A stretch of 64,000 nucleotides of DNA from Nematostella vectensis (lineage: Eukaryota > Cnidaria > Anthozoa > Actiniaria > Edwardsiidae): assembly GCF_932526225.1 (NCBI RefSeq), contig NC_064037.1, forward strand, positions 11,328,203-11,392,202. The letters are read 5' to 3'. This document shows, piece by piece, positions 44,965 through 52,317 of this stretch; the first letter of the stretch is position 1; every line of letters starts with the position of its first letter. The notes beneath the pieces are model-generated. The model had not been told where the DNA came from, searched no databases, and was given only the letters and a program-made list of their open reading frames with translations. Position numbers and translations under genes: made by a program.

Positions 44965-45987
44965 ATGGATATAGATTTTGATCCCACAACAGAAGAAGGT
45001 AGAGAAGATTTGAATACTACTGTAGACGAAGATTATGACTCTCTTATTCCAAACGATGGTGAGGGAAGAGAATCATGGAATGAAAGGATTTCAAACAGAT
45101 TTGGTAGAGGTGCAAGCTATGTGATTAGGAGGTTGACCGACTTATGGAAAACACGAAACCCCGGGAGGGTTGTCCCCGAATACATGGAATTACAGAATAT
45201 TGGAGGTTCTTCTTCAACGGACACACTTAGGGTAAACCTTTTGTTATCGAAATATCCAGATCTTGATGAAAATTTAGTTCAGATTTCAACGGATGAAAGA
45301 GGGAAACAATTCATTTCCTTCTATTCTGCGAGAAAAGGTGGTTGGACTAGACCAGAAAGGTTGTATAATGAGGATAGAACGGTGCGGAAGAGTGTTGACG
45401 ACAAAATCAGATCCGGGAAATACAAGCAAATTCAGATTCAACTCGATGAACTAGACGCTACAGGTAATACACTCAGAGAAGAAGAAGAGAGAAACACCGA
45501 GCAAATGAGAAAAAATAATGAGGAACGAAGTGAAACAACTAACCAAGAAAGACTAAGAGCTATAGATCGTAAAAATGAAGAGCTCAGCGAAAGAAATTCT
45601 GTCATAGATGAGACTTTGGAAGAGAATCAATTGGAGAGAGAAAATCTTGAAGAGAGAATGTCGTTGAAAGATCGTGTCAAAGCGATTTTTAAGAAATACG
45701 GATTTACAGTCGCTGCTGTCGTTACCGCTGTGGGCGTTGTTATCGGTGTTATTGTCTCTAACCTGAAGACGGGTTTGACAAGTGTTGCAAAAGGCGTTGG
45801 AGACGGTCTTAAAACAATAGGCAAGAAACTAGGAGAAATACTCCCAGGAATGGTTGGTGCGATAGCCAGTTTCATCTTTAGAACGGCGGGTGAAGTCGTA
45901 GGCTTTTTAGCTAAAAACGCATGGCTTCTCATCGTCGCCGTCGTCCTGTATTTCGTAGAACGATTTAAAAGGAGACGGAAATCATAA
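44965..45987 (+). CDS. Polinton coiled-coil membrane protein, 340 residues
   Basis: It has an acidic start (about 1-40), a central Glu/Arg/Asn-rich coiled coil (about 165-235) and a C-terminal membrane part. That part has a first segment (FTVAAVVTAVGVVIGVIVS, about 247-265), an amphipathic Gly/Lys stretch (VGDGLKTIGKKLGEILPG), then two more hydrophobic segments and a basic tail (RFKRRRKS). From memory, similar C termini occur in other cnidarian Polinton proteins of unknown function. The next gene starts 3 nt after the stop, so the two may be co-expressed. Confidence 0.8.
   Translation: MDIDFDPTTEEGREDLNTTVDEDYDSLIPNDGEGRESWNERISNRFGRGASYVIRRLTDLWKTRNPGRVVPEYMELQNIGGSSSTDTLRVNLLLSKYPDLDENLVQISTDERGKQFISFYSARKGGWTRPERLYNEDRTVRKSVDDKIRSGKYKQIQIQLDELDATGNTLREEEERNTEQMRKNNEERSETTNQERLRAIDRKNEELSERNSVIDETLEENQLERENLEERMSLKDRVKAIFKKYGFTVAAVVTAVGVVIGVIVSNLKTGLTSVAKGVGDGLKTIGKKLGEILPGMVGAIASFIFRTAGEVVGFLAKNAWLLIVAVVLYFVERFKRRRKS
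45963..45975 (+). promoter_or_regulatory. Weak TTTAAAAGGAGAC box inside a gene end
   Basis: The variant TTTAAAAGGAGAC lies in the last codons of the 340-residue gene, 16 nt before the penton-like ATG at 45991. It could give the penton-like gene its own transcript. Confidence 0.35.
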
Positions 45988-45990
45988 CAA

Positions 45991-46614
45991 ATGGTATTAC
46001 TCTACATTGAAGGGAACGTTGGTGACTTTACCGTCTATTTAGAACACCCTATTGAAAAGCCGCGGTTTATCGCGCTGCGAGGATGTGCGTTTCATAATCG
46101 TTGTAACAGTCTCTCAAGCGAGGGAACGGTCTCCGACGGTGAGAACATTATCCTCAGGATCCCCGCGGGGCAGTATACGATTGAGACGCTAAAACTTCAA
46201 ATAGATGGGGGTATGCGTCTCGGTGAAAAGTCAGTCTCTATTAGAGACTCGTCACTCGAAGTTCATCGGAACGTCGTGTTGAATGAGCCGCTCGCCTGCC
46301 TGTTAGGACTCAAGACCAGGGAGCTGGAAGCAAACACTCGCCACGAGATAAAGATGATAGGTCACGAGGCTATTTTTATCCACTGCGATCTTGTGAACGC
46401 GTCCGACTCCCTCCAACAAGGGGCGCCCTCACAAATCCTAGCAAGTGTAGAACTTGATGAAGGAAAGATATACCTCAATCCAAGCGATCCGGTACGGGTT
46501 AGCACCACATCAGTCGGTTACGTGAGTAGTCTCCGTCTTAGTATAAAGGGCGGTGACGGAAACACAATAGAGCGCGGTCTCTACCCGATACGTCTAATTT
46601 TAGAAATCGCTTAA
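45991..46614 (+). CDS. Minor capsid (penton-like) protein
   Basis: It has 207 residues, beta-rich throughout, in line with a single jelly-roll penton at capsid vertices. Features are the ILRIPAGQYTIETLKLQID segment (~52-70), a middle AIFIHCDLVNASDSLQQGAP block (~127-146) and a closing RGLYPIRLILEIA strand. The HCDL...GAPSQIL pattern is the one I associate with adintovirus and Polinton penton proteins. It is encoded 3 nt after the 340-residue gene and well after the capsid and ATPase genes. Confidence 0.78.
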   Translation: MVLLYIEGNVGDFTVYLEHPIEKPRFIALRGCAFHNRCNSLSSEGTVSDGENIILRIPAGQYTIETLKLQIDGGMRLGEKSVSIRDSSLEVHRNVVLNEPLACLLGLKTRELEANTRHEIKMIGHEAIFIHCDLVNASDSLQQGAPSQILASVELDEGKIYLNPSDPVRVSTTSVGYVSSLRLSIKGGDGNTIERGLYPIRLILEIA

Positions 46615-46618
46615 AGAA
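46610..46618 (+). promoter_or_regulatory. CTTAAAGAA box of the 201-residue gene
   Basis: The box overlaps the penton-like stop codon and ends 24 nt before the ATG at 46642. Confidence 0.55.
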
Positions 46619-46641
46619 TAAACTCTCCCCATAATAAAGCT

Positions 46642-47247
46642 ATGGAAGAGTACAACTCAATCTACCCGAACGTACCCCGAGGGGTCAGCCCCTCAGGTGA
46701 TAACTTCAGACTCCAAAAGACCCACGATGTTTTGGGAAGTTTGGAGCAAGAAGTTAAACATTACGAGAACGTGAGGAAAAAGTATAAACGAGGGCAGAGC
46801 GTGTTTTCAAAGTTAAGTGTGGTCTTAGGACTCATATCTGTCATTCTTGGGTCTAGTGGTTTGGGGACTTCTCTGTCGGGTTTTGGTATCATCGTCGGAG
46901 TACCGTTAGGCGCTCTGGCTGGTGTTTTAGGTCTTACGTCTGTAGGCTGTGCGGCGGTTTCTAAACGGCTGTCGCAAAAAGTCTCCAAGCACGACCAAAC
47001 AGCGGCGATGGCAAAGGCAAAAGTAAATAGCATACGCGACCTGGTCTCTAAAGCTTTAAAAGACAACAAAATATCAGACGAAGAGTTCTCTTTAATCTTG
47101 AACGAGTTGGACAAGTTTGAGGCTCTAAAGCTCCAGATCCGTCAAAAGTCGGTAAGAGAGGACGAAAAAAACGTAAACATTACCAAGCTGAGGGAAACAG
47201 TAAGAGAAGAGATTTTGAAAGACCTGGTGAGTCGACCCGCTCGGTGA
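46642..47247 (+). CDS. Polinton membrane-hairpin protein, 201 residues, unknown
   Basis: The N terminus carries a translated palindrome (VPRGVSPSG, ~11-19). A charged helix follows (HYENVRKKYKRGQSVF), then a long glycine-rich hydrophobic region (about 55-105) that could form two membrane passes. The C-terminal half is a charged helical region with NKISDEEFSLILNELDKFE (~143-161). Proteins of this layout recur in cnidarian Polintons, as far as I recall, without known function. Confidence 0.78.
   Translation: MEEYNSIYPNVPRGVSPSGDNFRLQKTHDVLGSLEQEVKHYENVRKKYKRGQSVFSKLSVVLGLISVILGSSGLGTSLSGFGIIVGVPLGALAGVLGLTSVGCAAVSKRLSQKVSKHDQTAAMAKAKVNSIRDLVSKALKDNKISDEEFSLILNELDKFEALKLQIRQKSVREDEKNVNITKLRETVREEILKDLVSRPAR
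46675..46697. repeat. Polinton palindrome copy 6, inside a gene
   Basis: CCCCGAGGGGTCAGCCCCTC is translated as PRGVSPS at the start of the 201-residue protein. Confidence 0.7.
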
Positions 47248-47309
47248 AATTTTTGTACGAGAGAACCCCCGTCGGATGGATCTATGAATTGAGATGCGTA
47301 AAGGACTGA

Positions 47310-47318
47310 TTTAAAAAC
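47310..47318 (+). promoter_or_regulatory. TTTAAAAAC box of the 504-residue gene
   Basis: The box ends 20 nt before the second in-frame ATG at 47338. The context TTTAAAAACATCTTA matches the box of the 178-residue gene. Confidence 0.6.
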
Positions 47319-47337
47319 ATCTTATATGTCATATAAG

Positions 47338-48852
47338 ATGAAGTTTACAGAATTTGTGAAAAGGTACCCCTACTACTCACGCTTCAGGTTCTCTGCCGAC
47401 GAGCACGGCAATGTGCAATTCGTCTTCAATGGGGACGAATACGATCCATTCGACAAGAATGGGAATCTAGTCAAAACGTTATATCACTTCCCTGGTAATA
47501 GCTGGAAACCTGAGAATATCCAGGATTTTCTAGTCGCCGACGACACACAAGCATACAAGGAAACGATCCAGCAACTGTTTGGGTTCCCAAAACAATACAG
47601 ACTAGACGCGCGTGCAGAGTACAAGATATTGCCGTGGGACGAAAACCCTACGAGAAATAATTACGTCTCTTTTAATGTTTTTATAACACCAAAGGTGAAG
47701 ACACACTTTGTTTTTAGGGACATATTCACCGACAGCTTGCTAGTATTCAGAACAGCAAAGGAGGCTAGTAGGTGGCTCGACGCCTCGAACCTCAGTTATT
47801 GGAGTCAAGCCTTAAATTTTGCTATGTTTTGCGCGACTGCTGGATGTGGTGTGACGCGTGACATGATTGACGACTCTCAAGTGGGGTCATTCTACAGATT
47901 TCACATCATTTTCACTATCAGACGAATATTAAACGAGCTACAATGCCCTCTTCCAAAAGATAGGCTCTTTAGTTGGAATAAAAACTTCTACAGCGAAGCA
48001 GCTTACCAAAAATTAAGGACAGAATTCCGAACTGGTGACGATTTCCGGTTCCTCGGACCGATAAATCATGGGTTAGGGAACGTTTATAATTATGATTATC
48101 ACGGCTTGTCATCTTCTAACGACAAGTATAAGCCTTATGGCACCATTGATCAATTACACGACGAATGGGACGCTGCCAAAAGCGACCACGAACACATGAA
48201 TCACTTTGAGATCGAGTACCTGAAAGACCCTAGAACCGAGTTTCAGTACGAGTGGTTCTTTCCAGAAAAATCAATGGGACTAACCAAAGCTGGGTTGTCT
48301 AGGATAAACCAGAGCATCGAAGCCTTTGTTTATTGTATTCTAGGCGCACAAGTTCAAACCCGATCGTCAATCGTCGGCGATAGCGGTTCAGCCCAAGAAA
48401 CGAAACAAGTCTTTTCGAAACTCTTTGAAAGCGCAGTGATAGAAAACGATATATCAAAAAGTATACAAAGGTATCAGTTTGCTTTACAACAGGCGAGGCA
48501 AAAACTAGACTTGGCTTTCGCCCTCGGTTGTTGGTTGAGCCCATCGTATCTTGTGATAAATGACGACACTTCAATCGCTGGTTATAATAACAAATTACAA
48601 AAAGCCACTACTGATATGAAATTGGGGCTAAATCCAATAAATAACGAGATAAAAACGATCCCAAAACATAATATGGGTCATTCAAAGATTTTGTTACCTC
48701 ATACCGAGTCAGTCACGGCTCACAAACCGAAACCTGAAGCGAAAACAAACCCAAAGCCGGACGTGACTAAACCCTTGAACACGCAGCACGAAAATAACCT
48801 TGTCATGATCACAGTCTTCACGGCTGGTTTGGCTTGGTATCTATTCCGGTAG
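47338..48852 (+). CDS. Large Polinton protein with C-terminal anchor, 504 residues, unknown
   Basis: It starts MKFTEFVKRYPYYSRF. An in-frame ATG four codons upstream (47326) is the alternative start. The body is mixed, with aromatic-rich segments, a Cys-containing LNFAMFCATAGCGVTRDM block (~160) and NHGLGNVYNYDYHG (~245). A Pro/Lys linker (~455-485) precedes a single C-terminal membrane segment (MITVFTAGLAWYLFR). I know similar uncharacterised proteins only from other Polintons. It closes the plus-strand block, so a structural role is likely but not shown. Confidence 0.8.
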   Translation: MKFTEFVKRYPYYSRFRFSADEHGNVQFVFNGDEYDPFDKNGNLVKTLYHFPGNSWKPENIQDFLVADDTQAYKETIQQLFGFPKQYRLDARAEYKILPWDENPTRNNYVSFNVFITPKVKTHFVFRDIFTDSLLVFRTAKEASRWLDASNLSYWSQALNFAMFCATAGCGVTRDMIDDSQVGSFYRFHIIFTIRRILNELQCPLPKDRLFSWNKNFYSEAAYQKLRTEFRTGDDFRFLGPINHGLGNVYNYDYHGLSSSNDKYKPYGTIDQLHDEWDAAKSDHEHMNHFEIEYLKDPRTEFQYEWFFPEKSMGLTKAGLSRINQSIEAFVYCILGAQVQTRSSIVGDSGSAQETKQVFSKLFESAVIENDISKSIQRYQFALQQARQKLDLAFALGCWLSPSYLVINDDTSIAGYNNKLQKATTDMKLGLNPINNEIKTIPKHNMGHSKILLPHTESVTAHKPKPEAKTNPKPDVTKPLNTQHENNLVMITVFTAGLAWYLFR

Positions 48853-49064
48853 CATGTGAGATGCACGTGTACGGATGTGACGTATTGCAATAAAACAATA
48901 CCTGTTCACGTGCTAAACAATAGACCGCATACCAGATCTCCCTAACAACCACGAACTCTCGATGTAGACACAAAACCTATTTTCAGAACCGCTCGTTGTT
49001 AGGGTGATTAGGAATGTATGTGTTTTGTAACGTGAGACGCGTTACAAAACTGAGTGGGTCAATG
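48853..49064. other. Convergent intergenic region of the Polinton
   Basis: This stretch of 212 bp lies between the ends of the plus-strand and minus-strand gene blocks. It has an AATAAA for the plus strand at about 48889-48894, CACGTG words and a strong hairpin (49022-49050). Confidence 0.6.
49022..49050. terminator. Perfect 11-bp stem hairpin between convergent genes
   Basis: GTTTTGTAACG and its exact inverse flank a 7-nt loop. The hairpin sits 15 nt beyond the minus-strand zinc-knuckle gene end. Some large DNA viruses mark transcript ends with hairpins; a similar use here is an inference. Confidence 0.4.
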
Positions 49065-49394
49065 TTAATTTCTGTTACACGTTCTGCAATGATGCTTTTG
49101 TCTATCGTGTTCGCATATTTGAGACCCTCCGCATAACTTACAAAAGGGTCTCTGTTTGCCGTGTTCACACATCCCTTTCCCCTTGCAGTCTTTACAGACA
49201 TATCTTGCTCGTCTGTGCTCGCAAATGCTACCGCCGTTACATTCTCTGCACCGCGTTTTTCTCCGGTTGTGAGGGCAGATTTGCGATCCGTGACAATCTT
49301 TACAATAATATTTCACTCTGCCATGAAGACACTTATAATCCGTTGTTCGCTTTACGGGGGATACTTTCGGGTCCTTCACCGTTTGGTTCTCCAT
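49065..49394 (-). CDS. Zinc-knuckle repeat protein (five CxH...CxxC units)
   Basis: From this ATG it has 109 residues. Five tandem units of 18 residues follow the pattern C-x-H-x6-C-x2-C with a GGSxIC-like link (for example SICEHRRARYVCKDC), so each unit likely binds zinc. Similar repeats occur in proteins of algae and large DNA viruses; the function is not known to me. An upstream in-frame ATG (49412) would add MTGLIE, but it overlaps the promoter box and is likely not used. The leader MENQTVKD resembles the starts of the polymerase, RING and TFIIB-like genes. Confidence 0.8.
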   Translation of the reverse strand: MENQTVKDPKVSPVKRTTDYKCLHGRVKYYCKDCHGSQICPHNRRKTRCRECNGGSICEHRRARYVCKDCKGKGMCEHGKQRPFCKLCGGSQICEHDRQKHHCRTCNRN

Positions 49395-49412
49395 TTCTAT
49401 CAAACCGGTCAT

Positions 49413-49421
49413 GTCCTTAAA
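49413..49421 (-). promoter_or_regulatory. TTTAAGGAC box of the zinc-knuckle gene
   Basis: On the minus strand the box ends 19 nt before the ATG at 49394. The context GAAAAGTGATTTAAGGACAT is the polymerase-type cassette. Confidence 0.6.
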
Positions 49422-49428
49422 TCACTTT

Positions 49429-50202
49429 TCAATCCAACACGCGATACCCGCCTTCTAGCCGGTTGGTAGTATGAGGTGTTAAAATCCAATCTACGAACGG
49501 TAAACTATCCCATCTTGACCGTTCGAACGTCTCACATCGCGTCCCTAACCTTTCCTCTTCTGCCCACATCATAAGATACATCTGGTAGTCCAACTCGCGA
49601 ACGAGATCTCTATCAACCACAAAGGTTTTACCTCTAAGAAACGAGGCGAATACATCACCACCCTCGTCAATCAACGGGAAGATTTCACGTCGCGTCTCGG
49701 TATCATTCTCACCACCAAACAGTCTGAGGTAAACTAAAAATTTCACTTCGCGCGGGAAATCCTGCACGGTCGGTAAGCCATACTCGTTACGACTCTCGTC
49801 TATGGCTTGCTGAATCCCCGTCTCCATCATGAACTCTAATGCTTTCTCTCTGAACCTCGATCCTACACTTAGGCAGTAGGCATGAAACGATTCGCACTCC
49901 CTCCTGTGATCTTCATAATCGAAAGATTCTTCGTCGGAGAGCTCTTTGTATCCAATACTCATAATATCCAGGTCACATACGCATAGCTTATCGCTCACTA
50001 AAGTTCTCCTACATACTGGACAGGTCGCAGAGCGGAGTCTAAGCACACATTTCAGATGATTTCCATGCCCACATTCTAACTCGGCGCTTGTTTCTTTTTG
50101 CACCTCCTCTAAACAGATCGAGCACAGGATGGGTTCTTCGAGACTACCCGATGGTGGTGGTGGTTGCTCTTCAACCATACGTTTAACCGTTTGTTCCTCC
50201 AT
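49429..50202 (-). CDS. RING-H2 finger protein, probable E3 ubiquitin ligase
   Basis: It has 257 residues. The RING ligands are C27, C30, C44, H46, H49, C52, C61 and C64 (CSICLEE, CGHGNHLKC, CPVC), i.e. C-x2-C-x13-C-x-H-x2-H-x2-C-x8-C-x2-C. The rest is acidic and helical and gives no further domain to my eye. The leader MEEQTVKRMVEEQPPPP is nearly the same as that of the TFIIB-like protein. A RING protein in a virus-like element could redirect host ubiquitin, for example against defence proteins; that is inference. Confidence 0.85.
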   Translation of the reverse strand: MEEQTVKRMVEEQPPPPSGSLEEPILCSICLEEVQKETSAELECGHGNHLKCVLRLRSATCPVCRRTLVSDKLCVCDLDIMSIGYKELSDEESFDYEDHRRECESFHAYCLSVGSRFREKALEFMMETGIQQAIDESRNEYGLPTVQDFPREVKFLVYLRLFGGENDTETRREIFPLIDEGGDVFASFLRGKTFVVDRDLVRELDYQMYLMMWAEEERLGTRCETFERSRWDSLPFVDWILTPHTTNRLEGGYRVLD

Positions 50203-50219
50203 TTTATTAAACTGTTCAT

Positions 50220-50228
50220 GTCTTTAAG
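50220..50228 (-). promoter_or_regulatory. CTTAAAGAC box of the RING gene
   Basis: The box ends 18 nt before the ATG at 50202. An ATG right after the box is out of frame with the gene, which shows that the downstream ATG is the start. Confidence 0.65.
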
Positions 50229-50276
50229 CCACTTTTCAATTTTTTTACATCATACACCAAAGCATGTCTCTCACGC

Positions 50277-51098
50277 CTACCCATCGAAACACTCTTCCAA
50301 CATTCCCTTCTCTTGCTCATCAAGACACCAATCCCAAAACCTGTCCGGATGCCAAGCTACTGGCATTAGTTCGTCCTCCAGCTTTCTACGGAATCTCACC
50401 TTGTGTAGCTTCTCCGGGAGCTCCTCATGCACGAGGCCCCACCTCCACGCCGCACGTAGCACCGCGACAATTTCGTGTAGACCCCAAAACCGCGCGTAAC
50501 TCATAGGCCCAATGAGATCGGTCGCGCCCCACTCCAAGCACAACCTCACAATCTCGAGGTTGCCAGATTCGGTGGCCGGTGTTATAGCATAGTCCGGGTC
50601 AAACTCCCAGAAGTTTTCTCTCAGCAACTCTAGAACCTCAACGTGGCCATTGTACGCCGCCTCGGCGGAGGTCCAACCGACGTTGGCATCGACGCCTAGA
50701 TCTATCAATAACTTAACAACCCCCACCTGACCTTCCCCCGCCGCAGTACCCATGGCCTCGATCATGGCCTCTTCGTCGTCACAATACTCGTCCATCACCT
50801 TCAAAACCTCTACGTGCCCGCCTTTCGCGGCCATGGACGCTGGATATACGAAGTCACAGGCGCCCAACTCACAACACATCTTAACGATCACGGCGTGCCC
50901 ATTCTTCGCGGCCTCGGCCATCGGCTTTTCGAAATCCGTCGCACCCCAACTCTTACACAACCTCACGGTCTCGACGCACCCCTCCCCCGCCGCGCGCTCC
51001 ATGGCGGTGTCAAAGTCTGCGGCTCCCCACCTCGCTAAGGTGGCGGCTTGATCCTCCACGGTGAGATTTGTAAGACTCCCAGCACTTTGCGTATCCAT
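50277..51098 (-). CDS. Ankyrin-repeat protein with viral-type C terminus
   Basis: It has 273 residues. About six ankyrin-like units (AAKNGHAVIVKMCCELGA, AAYNGHVEVLELL, ATESGNLEIVRLCLEWGA) cover about residues 30-215. The C terminus (RKLEDELMPVAWHPDRFWDW) resembles the tail seen on ankyrin proteins of some large DNA viruses. Such proteins bind host partners. The base composition is more GC-rich than the capsid block, so it may be a later acquisition. Confidence 0.85.
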   Translation of the reverse strand: MDTQSAGSLTNLTVEDQAATLARWGAADFDTAMERAAGEGCVETVRLCKSWGATDFEKPMAEAAKNGHAVIVKMCCELGACDFVYPASMAAKGGHVEVLKVMDEYCDDEEAMIEAMGTAAGEGQVGVVKLLIDLGVDANVGWTSAEAAYNGHVEVLELLRENFWEFDPDYAITPATESGNLEIVRLCLEWGATDLIGPMSYARFWGLHEIVAVLRAAWRWGLVHEELPEKLHKVRFRRKLEDELMPVAWHPDRFWDWCLDEQEKGMLEECFDG

Positions 51099-51115
51099 TT
51101 TGTTACTACACCCAC

Positions 51116-51124
51116 GTCTTTAAA
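51116..51124 (-). promoter_or_regulatory. TTTAAAGAC box of the ankyrin gene
   Basis: On the minus strand the box ends 18 nt before the ATG at 51098. Confidence 0.65.
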
Positions 51125-51219
51125 CCAATTTAATCGAATTTTTTTAGACGTGTTAATTCACATCTACTCCGAACTGACAGTTTTCTGGAAATCCTGATTT
51201 CTCTGGAAATCGGGAAATA

Positions 51220-52146
51220 TCATACCACACCAGGCGTACCCAGGACTGTGGCCACTTCTTTCGCTTTCCTACTGATGGTTAACTCGGAGATGCCCGTTCT
51301 TTCGGAGAATTTTTTAAGTGTAATATCGACCCCCTTTAGCCGTACCCAGTAATAGGTTAAAGCGACCGCAAAGGATTGTGGGCGAGCGCGATTCAACTCA
51401 GACGAGCGGTTCTCAGATCTGTAGTAGAGCTGGACCACCTCTCCCTTCTGTGCGGGGGACGCCGAGAATCTATCCATCACATCGCGAATGTGGTCCACGA
51501 CGGTGGGAGACGTTCCGTGTAGTAAGTAATCTTTAGGCGCGTTAATACTAAAGATTTTTAGACCCTTAAGGCAACTCTTCCTGCTCAATCCAAAAGTCTC
51601 CATCAAGGTTTTCGGTGTCTGACACTCACCGGACATCTTGTAGGCGTAGTAGATACACGCAAAGACGATCGCCTTCCGTGGGTCGCCGCGAAAAATCTGG
51701 CCTTTCGTCACCTGAGTGTATATCTCGTTAGCTTTGGCTACAATTACCCCGCTAAAACCCATGTTCTCCACATCCTTGTCAATATTTCTATCCTCAGACC
51801 TACGTACCTGGACCCGACTTGGATTCGAAGACCGTTTGCCGTCGGAATGTCCGTAAAAACCCCACTCCCTTTCGTGTGCGATCACGCGCTGCATCTGTTC
51901 CCCGCACTCTAAGCAACTAGTGACCCCGTCTTCTGTGACTAGGTCGTCATGATTGCAAAGGGTGTTACTACTATCCTCGTCTCCCAAGGAGGCTCTACTA
52001 GTCTCGTATTCGGTGAGGGCTCGGTCAAACAGTGCAAATTCCGGCATGAGGGTGGGGACGTTAATCTCAGGCACCGGTCCGCCGGGGATATTGTATGGTG
52101 GTGGTGACCGATCTTCAACCATACGTTCAACTGTTCGTTCCTCCAT
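51220..52146 (-). CDS. TFIIB-like transcription initiation factor
   Basis: TFIIB bridges TBP-bound promoter DNA and RNA polymerase II. This protein has 308 residues. It carries a leader shared with the RING protein (MEERTVERMVE), a GPVPEINVP motif also found in the polymerase, and a zinc ribbon with C64, H66, C78 and C81. A linker and two cyclin-like halves follow (about 120-205 and 215-305: ANEIYTQVTKGQIFRGDPRK, IVFACIYYAYKMSG, SFAVALTYYWVRLKG, KFSERTGISELTISRKAKEV). Host TFIIB has the same order. Together with the common promoter box it suggests that the element directs its own transcription start. Confidence 0.88.
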   Translation of the reverse strand: MEERTVERMVEDRSPPPYNIPGGPVPEINVPTLMPEFALFDRALTEYETSRASLGDEDSSNTLCNHDDLVTEDGVTSCLECGEQMQRVIAHEREWGFYGHSDGKRSSNPSRVQVRRSEDRNIDKDVENMGFSGVIVAKANEIYTQVTKGQIFRGDPRKAIVFACIYYAYKMSGECQTPKTLMETFGLSRKSCLKGLKIFSINAPKDYLLHGTSPTVVDHIRDVMDRFSASPAQKGEVVQLYYRSENRSSELNRARPQSFAVALTYYWVRLKGVDITLKKFSERTGISELTISRKAKEVATVLGTPGVV

Positions 52147-52163
52147 TTTATTAAACTGTTCAT

Positions 52164-52172
52164 GTCTTTAAA
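52164..52172 (-). promoter_or_regulatory. TTTAAAGAC box of the TFIIB-like gene
   Basis: The box ends 18 nt before the ATG at 52146. It is the same cassette as upstream of the RING gene and, in mirrored position, of the polymerase gene. Confidence 0.68.
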
Positions 52173-52204
52173 CCACTTTTCAAAGGCTTTCTAGATGTGA
52201 AGCT

Positions 52205-52226
52205 GAGAGGCTAGCCCCTCGAGCTC
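52205..52226. repeat. Polinton palindrome copy 7
   Basis: GAGAGGCTAGCCCCTCGAGC lies upstream of the TFIIB-like gene in mirror position to copy 1 upstream of the polymerase. Confidence 0.75.
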
Positions 52227-52317
52227 CATCTAGGTGTGATGTGTGTGGTTGCCAAGACTTCCGAAGGGGTCCGCGTGGGGGCGGTGCGGTCTAAAGTCTC
52301 CACACCACATTCGTGGA

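Noticed and set aside
45627-45932. Open frame on minus opposite the 340-residue gene
   Set aside because: It is a shadow with no box at the expected distance from its start.
48983-49201. Second minus-strand frame overlapping the zinc-knuckle gene
   Set aside because: It overlaps in another frame without a box. The Cys/His repeats lie in the other frame.
51939-52163. Minus-strand frame starting at the first ATG after the TFIIB gene box
   Set aside because: Its start directly touches the box and it is out of frame with the TFIIB-like protein. It is a by-product of the leader cassette.
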